Origin: G963662905 sp965230045
Lineage (GTDB): Bacteria > Bacteroidota > Bacteroidia > Bacteroidales > WRLA01
Length of the DNA: 64,000 nucleotides
Assembly: GCA_965230045.1 (NCBI GenBank)
Contig: OZ245940.1
Span: 1,302,001-1,366,000 of the forward strand
Direction of reading: 5' to 3'
Part shown: positions 51,272 through 59,197 of the stretch, one piece after another
How the letters are laid out: each line of letters opens with the position of its first letter
Position numbering within the stretch: position 1 is the stretch's first letter
Notes under the pieces: model-generated
Told to the model about the DNA's origin: nothing
Databases searched by the model: none
Seen by the model: the letters and a program-made list of their open reading frames with translations, nothing else
Translations under genes and position numbers: made by a program

Positions 51272-52755
51272 TCTGCCGGAAATTCTAGTGTAAATGTACA
51301 GCCATGCGGTTTTCTGTTCCGCGCCTGTACTTTTCCCTTATGGGCTTTCATAACCAGGGCTACATAACTGAGACCCAAACCGTGTCCTTTCACATTATGT
51401 TTATTAAACGCGGGTACGCGGAAAAATTTTTCAAAAATCCTGCCCAAATGTTTTTCGGGAATGCCGGGGCCGTTATCGCTAAATTCCATGAGGATTTTAT
51501 TGCCGGATTTTTGGGCAGAGATATGTATTTCTGGTTTTTTGTCGCTGTATTTCAGGCTGTTGTCCAGTAAGTTATGTATGATGCCCTGACACAATAACCG
51601 GTCGGCACTCAAATCGATGCCCGCTTCAATATTGATGCTGATTTTAGCCTGGAGGTTTTCCGTCCTGCCTGCAAAACGAGCAACAACTTCTTCGGTGAGT
51701 TCTTTGAGCTTAAATAGCTCCGGATTGACCAGGCCGGAATTGTCTTCCAGCAGAACATGGTTCAATGCCTTGGATATCAGGCTGTCGAGCCGCTGGATTT
51801 CTTTGGACGACATTTCGAGATAATCTTTTGTGCGCTCCTTATCTGCCAAAACATCAAAACGCTGCAGGGATTCCAGGGCGACTTTAACCGTAGCTACCGG
51901 TGTTTTCAGCTCATGGGTCAGGTTGCTTACAAAGTCGTTGCGGATGTGATTGAGCGCTACCTGTTTCCTGAGGCTGATGTACGACAGATAGAAAGAAATC
52001 GCTGTAAGGAGCAAAAGGACCAAAGCAAAAACAAGCTGTGGCCAAATGGCAGCAATTAAAAGCCACTGATAATTTTCAGGTCGAACTGCCGGAAGTCTCT
52101 CGCTACCTGGTTCATAAATCAGGAAAGCAGAAGGTTGGATGTACAATGAATCCTTATTATTTCTTGAAACCCACTCATAACGCAGATTAGGTTTGTCTAA
52201 AACAATATTCTTATCAAATGCCTGCATAAAAAGCGATGAATCAATCATATCGCGGAGTACTACTTTGAGCGTAGAACCGGCTTCCAAAGTGTCAGAGCTT
52301 TCGAACATAAAGAGTTTTGTGCTGCGCACCAAAATATTATTCAAGCCCCGGAAAAACTCTTCCTCCTTTTCTTTTGATCCCGTAATCAGGATGGAGTCCG
52401 GCACAGAATTGAGGCTGATTGTGGTCATTTGCGCTTGCGGATGTTCGCTGTCTCTCGTATCAATGAAAAAATTCATCTCAATAGAATCTGAAACTTTTTT
52501 TCCCGTCATGCCCAGCAGTGGATCAATCATTTTCGTAATGCTGTCTTCTGAAAGCGATGGCATAATCACCTGACGGATCAGCACGGTATCCAAAACTTCC
52601 TCGCGTGAAGAAACATAGATGTCAATCAGCTCTTTTTCCAAAAGGCTTTTCTCTTCGCTGTATTGTTTGCCTAGCCAGCTGATTACAAAACCAATCAGGA
52701 AAACCTGACTGATAATCATCAGTATGGCTATGCTTTTATGTTTTTTTATCTTCAT
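51268..52755 (-). CDS. Membrane sensor histidine kinase (RprX-like)
   Basis: Inner-membrane kinase of 495 residues when begun at the ATG at 52755. The in-frame start seven codons earlier is rejected because it would fall upstream of the -7 element 52766-52773. Topology: first membrane helix (about 10-27), periplasmic sensor region (about 30-230), second helix (about 232-257), then HisKA with LTHELKTPVATVKVALES, and HATPase_c with NLLDNSLKYS, DNGPGIPEKHLGRIFEKF and GHGLGLSYVALV. There is no HAMP domain. The architecture matches the RprX family of Bacteroidota. The signal is unknown. Confidence 0.92.
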   Translation of the reverse strand: MKIKKHKSIAILMIISQVFLIGFVISWLGKQYSEEKSLLEKELIDIYVSSREEVLDTVLIRQVIMPSLSEDSITKMIDPLLGMTGKKVSDSIEMNFFIDTRDSEHPQAQMTTISLNSVPDSILITGSKEKEEEFFRGLNNILVRSTKLFMFESSDTLEAGSTLKVVLRDMIDSSLFMQAFDKNIVLDKPNLRYEWVSRNNKDSLYIQPSAFLIYEPGSERLPAVRPENYQWLLIAAIWPQLVFALVLLLLTAISFYLSYISLRKQVALNHIRNDFVSNLTHELKTPVATVKVALESLQRFDVLADKERTKDYLEMSSKEIQRLDSLISKALNHVLLEDNSGLVNPELFKLKELTEEVVARFAGRTENLQAKISINIEAGIDLSADRLLCQGIIHNLLDNSLKYSDKKPEIHISAQKSGNKILMEFSDNGPGIPEKHLGRIFEKFFRVPAFNKHNVKGHGLGLSYVALVMKAHKGKVQARNRKPHGCTFTLEFPAE

Positions 52756-52765
52756 CACAGTAGTA

Positions 52766-52773
52766 CAAAAGTA
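52766..52773 (-). promoter_or_regulatory. -7 element of the two-component operon
   Basis: The minus strand reads TACTTTTG, ten bases before the chosen kinase start codon, so the transcript would be nearly leaderless. Confidence 0.55.
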
Positions 52774-52800
52774 CACATACTCAGCATTTAAACCACATTA

Positions 52801-53004
52801 TTAACCTTAATTGGCAAAGGGCAGATCATTGTGCAATCAATGTGCGCTGCATAAAGGTTCATCGGTAAGGCATGTGAAAGCCATAAAATCAGGAGTTTGC
52901 TCTTATAAATGACGTTTTTATGGCTGAGCAAAACGAAGCAGATGCGCTTTTTGGCAAGCACATCATTAACCTTAATTAACCTTGATTTGCCTCTCCTTAA
53001 CCTT
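52801..53004. promoter_or_regulatory. TTAACCTT boxes, candidate response-regulator operators
   Basis: TTAACCTT occurs four times in the same direction: 52801-52808, 52966-52973, 52976-52983 and 52997-53004. The last three are spaced 10 and 21 bases apart, one and two helical turns, as OmpR/PhoB-type regulators prefer. The last box ends 19 bases before the -7 element of the GLPGLI gene; the first lies just upstream of the kinase promoter. Confidence 0.6.
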
Positions 53005-53023
53005 TACAAAGGCGCAGGCAGGA

Positions 53024-53031
53024 TAGTTTTG
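53024..53031 (+). promoter_or_regulatory. -7 element of the GLPGLI-barrel operon
   Basis: TAGTTTTG matches TAnnTTTG, 35 bases before the start codon and directly downstream of the phased TTAACCTT boxes. No good -33 element, as expected for an activated promoter. Confidence 0.6.
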
Positions 53032-53066
53032 CATCAAATCAATTTTAACCCAAAAAACAAATTGCT

Positions 53067-53843
53067 ATGAAGAAAATGATGATGGTCGGCTTTGCCATTT
53101 TTTGGACAGCCTGCACTGCTTTTGCACAGGAGCCACAAGCGATGAACGAAGGTTCCATTGTTTATGAGGAAGTAATAAAACTGGATATCAAACTGGAAGG
53201 CGATGCAGCGCAATTTGCCGATATGATGCCCAAAGAGCAGAAAAGCAAAAAGATGCTTTATTTTAATCCTGAATATGCTCTGTATGAGAAATATACCGAA
53301 GCGGATGCCGATGCAGGCAGTGTGCAGGCGGTAGAGTCGGAGGGGGCCATGATACAAGTACAAATGGTGCAGCCGGACGATAAACTATTTACGGATTTTA
53401 AAAAGAAACAACAAATTGAACAGCGTGAGTTTATGGGGCGGCGTTTCCTGATTAAGGGTGATATTGAATCGCACAACTGGAAATTCACCGGCAATTCGCG
53501 TGAAATCTCCGGCCTGAGGTGCATGGAAGCTTTTTACGAAAATGAAAAAGGGGAAAAAGTGAAGGTTTGGTTCAGCCCGGAGATTCCTGTGGCATCGGGT
53601 CCGGGACATTTTGCCGGTTTGCCGGGTATGGTTTTGGCGGTAGATATTAATGATGGTGACCATACCATAACCGCAGTAAAAATGGATCGGGCTAAAGTGT
53701 CCAAAGACATCCTGGAGAAGCCAAAGAAGGGAAAGAAGGTTACAGCGGACGAGTATGATGCCATTGTGAAAGAAAAAATGGAAGAAATGGGCGTTGAAGG
53801 TGGCGGAACTCAGGTGCAGACGGTCATCGAAATCAAGAATTAA
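53067..53843 (+). CDS. GLPGLI family protein
   Basis: An exported 258-residue protein of a family largely restricted to Bacteroidota (TIGR01200). The signal peptide ends TAFAQ. The family name motif is present as FAGLPGMVL near residue 190, after VWFSPEIPVASGPGHF. The function of the family is unknown; members typically sit beside a CarboxypepD_reg-type outer-membrane barrel, as here, with only two bases between the genes. Methionine-rich segments are not prominent. Control by the neighbouring two-component system is likely from the operator layout. Confidence 0.92.
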   Translation: MKKMMMVGFAIFWTACTAFAQEPQAMNEGSIVYEEVIKLDIKLEGDAAQFADMMPKEQKSKKMLYFNPEYALYEKYTEADADAGSVQAVESEGAMIQVQMVQPDDKLFTDFKKKQQIEQREFMGRRFLIKGDIESHNWKFTGNSREISGLRCMEAFYENEKGEKVKVWFSPEIPVASGPGHFAGLPGMVLAVDINDGDHTITAVKMDRAKVSKDILEKPKKGKKVTADEYDAIVKEKMEEMGVEGGGTQVQTVIEIKN

Positions 53844-53845
53844 TT

Positions 53846-56599
53846 ATGAAACGGCTAATCATCTGGCTGGTTTTGCTGCTGCCCTTAATGGCTTTGGGCC
53901 AGCAGTACAGCATCAATGGAAACATCATCGACGAAGAAGGCAGGCCTTTGCCCTACGCAACGGCGGTGCTCCTCAATCCGGCAGATTCCACCCTGCAGTT
54001 TTATGGCATCTCCAATTCGGAAGGGAATTTTGGCATCCGGCAAATAAAGCAAGGCGATTATTTATTGCAACTGGCCTTTATGGGCTACGAAACCTTCTAC
54101 AAGCCGCTGAATATTCCGGCTCCGGAAGGGGAAGAGCTGGGCAGCATTGTGATGAAAAAAAGGCAAATGAAACTCGATGGTGTGGATATAGTCGGGGAAC
54201 GCATCCCGATGAAATTTAAAAAAGACACCATCGAATTTGATGCCGGAGCTTTTAAAACCCGTCCGGATGCTGTGGCTGAAGACCTGCTGCGAAAACTGCC
54301 CGGTGTGGAAGTGGACCGTGCCGGAAATATCAAAGCACTGGGCGAAGAAGTACACGAAGTGCTGGTGGACGGAAAAGAATTTTTTGGCGATGATCTCAAA
54401 GTGGCGACCAAAAATCTTCCTGCCGATGCTTTGGATAAAGTGCAGGTGATCGACAAAAAGAGCGATGAAGCCGAATTTACCGGAATGGATGATGGCCAAC
54501 GCAATAAAGCTGTAAACCTGGTTTTGAAAGATGGAAAGAAAAACGGCATTTTTGGTGATGTGGAAGCCGGTTACGGAACCAACGACCACTACGAAGGTTC
54601 GTTTAAGGCGTACCGCTTTTCAGATAAAACGCAATTCGCTGCGCTGGGAATGCTGAACAATGTAAACCAGTTTGGTTTTTCATTCAACGATTACCTGAGC
54701 TTTAGCGGAGGGCTTTCTTCCATTATGGGCGGTGGCGGGACCATCACCATTGGGGGCGATAATTCAGTGCCGATCAATTTTGGGCAGCCGGTTTCGGGCC
54801 TGACCACTTCGGGTGCCGGCGGTTTGAATTTTTCTTATTCTACCGATAAGCACAACCGCACTTTTTTGAGCTATCTGGTGAGTGGCCTTGAGAAAGACCT
54901 GCAGGAAAATACAACGACACAAAATTTTACTGCCGAAGGTATTTATAAGCAAATCAGTGTGTCATCCAGTCTGGAACGGAATTTTACGCATAGCGCCAAC
55001 TTTGGCCTGCGACGGCGCATCGACTCGGTGCACAATATATCTTTTAATGCACGTCTGGGCCTGACGCATGGAAAGAATCCGGGATCACAATTCTCTGAAA
55101 GTTTTTATACCGACAGCATCATCAACTCCTTGAAACAAAGCTCGGAATACAAATCCCATAGTCTGAATGCGCGCGCAAATGGCTTCTGGCAATATAAATT
55201 TAACCGCAAAAAATCTGTTTTGAAAACCAGCTTTCAGGCCATTTATTCTGATGCGGGAACCGACCGGCTGATGGATAATGAGACAAAATATTTTAATCCG
55301 CCATCTCAACAGAAGAACAGTCAGTTTCAGGATGATAACACAAAGAAAGTCAATGCAAATGGAAGTTTGTCGCTTTTGCAGGCGATGAGCGGAAAGCTGG
55401 TATTGGTTCCGGGGATTAGTGCCGGAACAGAAAGCGAAGATTTTAAAAGGGAATACGGCATTCCGCTGGACCCGAGACAGGTCATTGACTCCCTGAGCCC
55501 GGACTTCAACAGCACGCATCAATGGCTGACGCCTTCTCTCAAATTAAGGAGGACCGGTGAACTGTCCACACTTTCATTTGGTCTTGGGCTTCAAAATGGA
55601 AGGACGGAAAATTATTTCCTGAACGAAAATGCTTTAAAGCAGGATTATCTCTTTCTTAAGCCGTCTTTTTCATGGGAATATAATTATCGAACTACGCGCA
55701 AGATCAATGTGTATTATACCAATTCGGTGCAAATACCCTCGGTGGAGCTATTGCAGCCCACAGGCAATTACCTGAACCCTTTGCATATCCGTTTTGGAAA
55801 TCGTGACCTGAAACCGCAGCAAACACACAGCATGGCCTTTAACTGGTTGGTTTTTGATCAGTTTTCATCTACATCCTTCTTTGCCAGCCTGAACGGAACA
55901 TATATCAGGGACAAATTCAACTGGGAGCGGAATATCGATGCGCAGCTGGTGCAAACCATCAAGCCTGTTAATGTGGAAGATGATTATACGGCAGAAGCCA
56001 GCTTTGACTATTCCACCCACATCCGCAAGTTAGGGCTTAAAGTGAATATCCGCTTCAATGAAAAATACAATAGGGGCATCAACATCATTAATACCGTGGA
56101 AAATATCAATACCAATCTGACGCACCGCATGAAACTCAGGTTTGAGAACCGTAAAAAGGAAAAATGGGATATAAGTGTTGGGGCTTCGGCCGAAATTACA
56201 CATTCACGCTATTCGGTGCAGGAGGATTTGGACAATAACTATTATAATTATTCCTGCTTTACGGATATTTCCTTTACACCCAATGATTCCTGGTTTTTTT
56301 CTGCTTCCGCAGATATCAGCAGCTATTCTGCCGAAAGCTTCGACGATCCATTGGAAATTCCATTGATCAGTGCTGAAATACGGCGCTATATGCTCAAAAA
56401 TAAGCGTTTGATCCTGTCTTTGCGCGCCTTTGATTTGCTCGACAAAAACACCAACCTGATCCGTATGGGCGAAATGAACTACCTCATGGAACAAAAAACC
56501 AATTCCATTGGACGTTTTGTGATGTTCTCGCTGAAATATCGCCTGAATAAATTTGGCGGTAATGGTAGTGGGGTGCAGGTGGAATTTGATAGGATGTAA
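53846..56599 (+). CDS. CarboxypepD_reg-like outer-membrane beta-barrel protein
   Basis: A 917-residue outer-membrane protein: signal peptide ending MALGQQ, a carboxypeptidase-regulatory-like domain (about 22-100, INGNIIDEEGRPLPYATAVLL), a plug-like domain (about 115-215, with AEDLLRKLPGVEVDRAGNIKALG and VLVDGKEFFGDD) and a long barrel of the outer-membrane beta-barrel-3 type (about 230-917). It belongs with TonB receptor-like proteins, but no TonB box was identified. Paired with the GLPGLI gene; the pair may take up or export an unknown ligand in response to the adjacent sensor kinase. Confidence 0.9.
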   Translation: MKRLIIWLVLLLPLMALGQQYSINGNIIDEEGRPLPYATAVLLNPADSTLQFYGISNSEGNFGIRQIKQGDYLLQLAFMGYETFYKPLNIPAPEGEELGSIVMKKRQMKLDGVDIVGERIPMKFKKDTIEFDAGAFKTRPDAVAEDLLRKLPGVEVDRAGNIKALGEEVHEVLVDGKEFFGDDLKVATKNLPADALDKVQVIDKKSDEAEFTGMDDGQRNKAVNLVLKDGKKNGIFGDVEAGYGTNDHYEGSFKAYRFSDKTQFAALGMLNNVNQFGFSFNDYLSFSGGLSSIMGGGGTITIGGDNSVPINFGQPVSGLTTSGAGGLNFSYSTDKHNRTFLSYLVSGLEKDLQENTTTQNFTAEGIYKQISVSSSLERNFTHSANFGLRRRIDSVHNISFNARLGLTHGKNPGSQFSESFYTDSIINSLKQSSEYKSHSLNARANGFWQYKFNRKKSVLKTSFQAIYSDAGTDRLMDNETKYFNPPSQQKNSQFQDDNTKKVNANGSLSLLQAMSGKLVLVPGISAGTESEDFKREYGIPLDPRQVIDSLSPDFNSTHQWLTPSLKLRRTGELSTLSFGLGLQNGRTENYFLNENALKQDYLFLKPSFSWEYNYRTTRKINVYYTNSVQIPSVELLQPTGNYLNPLHIRFGNRDLKPQQTHSMAFNWLVFDQFSSTSFFASLNGTYIRDKFNWERNIDAQLVQTIKPVNVEDDYTAEASFDYSTHIRKLGLKVNIRFNEKYNRGINIINTVENINTNLTHRMKLRFENRKKEKWDISVGASAEITHSRYSVQEDLDNNYYNYSCFTDISFTPNDSWFFSASADISSYSAESFDDPLEIPLISAEIRRYMLKNKRLILSLRAFDLLDKNTNLIRMGEMNYLMEQKTNSIGRFVMFSLKYRLNKFGGNGSGVQVEFDRM

Positions 56600-56616
56600 A
56601 AAATGAATTTATGAAC

Positions 56617-56651
56617 TACTCATCGGATGACTGCCAATCATCCGATGAGTA
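56617..56651. terminator. Hairpin between convergent genes
   Basis: Perfect 14-base arms TACTCATCGGATGA (56617-56630) and TCATCCGATGAGTA (56638-56651) with a seven-base loop. It has no long T tract on either strand, so it may act as a bidirectional terminator or a transcript 3' stabiliser. Confidence 0.6.
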
Positions 56652-56666
56652 AACAGCAATTATTTC

Positions 56667-57575
56667 TTACCATCTTTCCGGACGAGGTTCAAAATGTATC
56701 GTCGGTTTCACTTTCATCTTTTTTTCGACCGCTTCTTCGATGGCTGTAGCGATATCATGGCTTTTATATAAGCTTAAATTACCATCAAGTTTTATGTGGA
56801 AAACCAGCTCTATATGCCGGCCATAGGTGTGGGCATGAAAATCGTGGGGCAGCACATCCATGCCGCTCACATCACGGCATATCTGTTTAATTTTTTTAAT
56901 GTCTTTTTCATTGGGTTTTTCGCCCAAAAGCTCTGATACAGCCGACGAAATAATGGTATAAGTTACCCAGGCCAGCATAATGGCAACCACCGCGCCCAAA
57001 GCGGCATCAATCCACCAGGCGTAAGGGCTCAGCAGGATTCCCGCCAAAATTATTAAGGACGAAATCGCATCGCTTCGGTGATGCCAGCCGTCGGCTTTTA
57101 CTGCTTTATTTCCTGTTTTGCGGAATACCCAAAAGCTGTATTGTGAGAGCAGCTCCTTGAAAACCACCGAAGCAATCGTGGCAACAATCGCAAAAGTGTT
57201 GAAATCTGCCGTTTCACGGGAGTTGAATTTTTTAATGGCATCAATAAAAAATTCCATGGCTACGGCACCCAGAATTACCCCGATAATCAGGGAGGCAATA
57301 AGCTCAAAACGTCCGTGGCCATAAGGGTGTTTCTTGTCGGCAGGTTTCTCGCTGATGCGCGCACTGATCAGTAAAACCGCCGAAGTGGAACTGTCGGAAA
57401 GTGTATGCCAGGCGTCGGCAATCAGCGCAACAGAGCCCGAACTGATTCCGGCAGCATATTTTACAACGAAAAGGATTGTGTTGATAATCAGAGATAACCA
57501 GCCTTGTTGCCGCACAAAACGATTGCTTTGTTTTAAACTTAGGACTGTATTTTCCGCTTGTTTATCTTCCATCAT
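56667..57575 (-). CDS. Cation diffusion facilitator (CDF) transporter
   Basis: Inner-membrane metal/proton antiporter of about 302 residues. An upstream in-frame GTG (57593) overlaps a TAGTTTTG -7 element, so the ATG at 57575 (or 57572) is preferred. Membrane helices 1-6 span about 15-215, with ALIADAWHTLSDSST (HxxxD metal site in helix 2), KKHPYGHGRFE and KADGWHHRSDAISS (HxxxD in helix 5). A C-terminal cytoplasmic domain (about 220-300) ends in MKVKPTIHFEP. Zn, Mn or Fe specificity cannot be read. Confidence 0.92.
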   Translation of the reverse strand: MMEDKQAENTVLSLKQSNRFVRQQGWLSLIINTILFVVKYAAGISSGSVALIADAWHTLSDSSTSAVLLISARISEKPADKKHPYGHGRFELIASLIIGVILGAVAMEFFIDAIKKFNSRETADFNTFAIVATIASVVFKELLSQYSFWVFRKTGNKAVKADGWHHRSDAISSLIILAGILLSPYAWWIDAALGAVVAIMLAWVTYTIISSAVSELLGEKPNEKDIKKIKQICRDVSGMDVLPHDFHAHTYGRHIELVFHIKLDGNLSLYKSHDIATAIEEAVEKKMKVKPTIHFEPRPERW

Positions 57576-57592
57576 TTGCGAGATTATACGCA

Positions 57593-57600
57593 CAAAACTA
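57593..57600 (-). promoter_or_regulatory. -7 element of the CDF gene
   Basis: The minus strand reads TAGTTTTG, 17 bases before ATG 57575. Confidence 0.5.
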
Positions 57601-57615
57601 CCATAAATTTGGGAA

Positions 57616-57646
57616 TTGACGGAACAACATAAATCGCTTAATTTTG
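57616..57646 (+). promoter_or_regulatory. Promoter of the photolyase gene
   Basis: TTG (57616-57618), 20 bases, TAATTTTG (57639-57646), then 13 bases to the ATG. Divergent from the CDF promoter within about 50 bases. Confidence 0.65.
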
Positions 57647-57659
57647 TTCTAAAACAGTA

Positions 57660-58982
57660 ATGTTAAAGAAGCGAGTACATATATTTTGGTTTCGGCGCGA
57701 TTTGCGTCTTGATGACAATCACGGTCTGTTTCAGGCATTGAGCCAATCTGATTCGGTTTTGCCACTTTTTATTTTCGATACGGAAATTCTGGATCAATTG
57801 CCGTCCCGATCCGACCGCAGAGTAGATTTTATTCATCAGGCACTGCAAAACCTGCGAGCGAAAATCAAGGAAACAGATTCGGATTTGCTGGTGAAAACAG
57901 GAAAGCCACTGGAGGTTTTTAAGGAGATAGCTGCAGCATTTGACGTTCAGGCGATTTATTGTAATACTGATTACGAGCCTTATGCGCGCAAACGCGATGA
58001 TGAAGTGGCACAATGGGCGAAAACTCAGGGAATCCGCTTTTCTTCTTTCAAAGATCAGGTGATTTTTGAAAAAGATGAGGTGCTGAAAAAAGACGGCAAG
58101 CCCTATACAGTTTTCACGCCCTATGCGCGCATGTGGAAATCTGCGCTGACTGCCGTACCGCCAAAATTCCCCTCGGAGCAGCATATCGGAAATTTCCTGA
58201 AAACCGAAACTTTTCATTTTCCATCTTTGAAGGAAATCGGTTTTGAGAAAACAGATGTCCGTTTTTCAGAGGCGGAAATCAATACGGAAATCCTCCGTAA
58301 TTACGCCCAAAAGCGCGATATCCCTTTCGGTCAAAACACTTCCCGATTGGGTGTGCATTTGCGTTTCGGGACTGTTTCAATACGCGAGCTGTACCGTTGT
58401 TCGGTTTCGGTGAGTGATGTTTTTGTGAACGAATTGATCTGGCGGGAATTTTATCAGATGATTTTATGGCACTTCCCCCATGTGGAGCATCGATCTTTTA
58501 AGCCTGCTTACGATCAAATTCCCTGGCACAATTCCGAAGCGGATTTTGAACTCTGGAAAAGCGGAAAAACCGGCTATCCATTGGTGGATGCGGGAATGCG
58601 CGAATTGCTTCAAACGGGCTTTATGCACAATCGTGTGCGCATGCTTTCCGCCAGTTTCCTTACTAAGCACCTTTTGATCGACTGGCGCTGGGGCGAAGCC
58701 TGGTTTGCACAGCATTTGCTTGATTTTGAGCTGGCTTCCAACAATGGTGGCTGGCAATGGGCTGCCGGATCCGGTTGTGATGCCGCGCCTTATTTCCGGA
58801 TTTTCAATCCCCATACCCAGCTCAAAAAGTTCGACCCGGAATTAAAATATGTACGGCAATTCCTGCCCGAATTTGATTCTCTGGAATATCCCCAGCCCAT
58901 GGTAGATCATAGTTTTGCCCGGAACCGGGCTTTAGAGGTTTATAAGATCGGCCTCTCGGCAGGACCTTTGATCTTGGCTTGA
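57660..58982 (+). CDS. phr: Deoxyribodipyrimidine photolyase (class I cryptochrome/photolyase family)
   Basis: Light-dependent DNA repair flavoprotein of 440 residues. The N-terminal alpha/beta antenna domain (about 1-130) opens with FWFRRDLRLDDNHGLFQAL. The FAD-binding domain contains NELIWREFYQMIL, GYPLVDAGMRELLQTG, MHNRVRMLSASFLTKHLLIDWRWGE reported as two segments (MHNRVRMLSASF and LLIDWRWGE), and NNGGWQWAAGSGCDAAPYFR. The Trp residues of WQWAAG and the neighbouring core are those used for flavin photoreduction. CPD repair is the most likely activity; a cryptochrome role cannot be excluded. Confidence 0.94.
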   Translation: MLKKRVHIFWFRRDLRLDDNHGLFQALSQSDSVLPLFIFDTEILDQLPSRSDRRVDFIHQALQNLRAKIKETDSDLLVKTGKPLEVFKEIAAAFDVQAIYCNTDYEPYARKRDDEVAQWAKTQGIRFSSFKDQVIFEKDEVLKKDGKPYTVFTPYARMWKSALTAVPPKFPSEQHIGNFLKTETFHFPSLKEIGFEKTDVRFSEAEINTEILRNYAQKRDIPFGQNTSRLGVHLRFGTVSIRELYRCSVSVSDVFVNELIWREFYQMILWHFPHVEHRSFKPAYDQIPWHNSEADFELWKSGKTGYPLVDAGMRELLQTGFMHNRVRMLSASFLTKHLLIDWRWGEAWFAQHLLDFELASNNGGWQWAAGSGCDAAPYFRIFNPHTQLKKFDPELKYVRQFLPEFDSLEYPQPMVDHSFARNRALEVYKIGLSAGPLILA

Positions 58983-59197
58983 AACTCGCTTGAAGGTTCC
59001 TGAGCGTAGCCGAAGGACCGTCTCTCTAACTCAAAATTATTGTATTTTTTGAGATATCATTTTAATCACTTTCTTAAAGCGGCCACAAAGTGGCTGGGGA
59101 ATCTATGAGAGATTAAACGAGTTTTGTTTAATTTTTTTAAAAAATTATTGAACAAATCCCGTTTTCTGCCGTTCTTTGCATAACAAAAAGCAGAACA
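58983..59197. other. Intergenic region with a GAGCGTAGCCGAA motif
   Basis: GAGCGTAGCCGAA (59002-59014) is shared with 8711-8723 and 63966-63978. The rest is AT-rich leader DNA of the TonB receptor gene without a clear TAnnTTTG element. Confidence 0.5.

Noticed and set aside
52756..52776. Earlier ATG for the sensor kinase
   Set aside because: It lies upstream of or within the TACTTTTG promoter element; the later ATG gives a normal first membrane helix.
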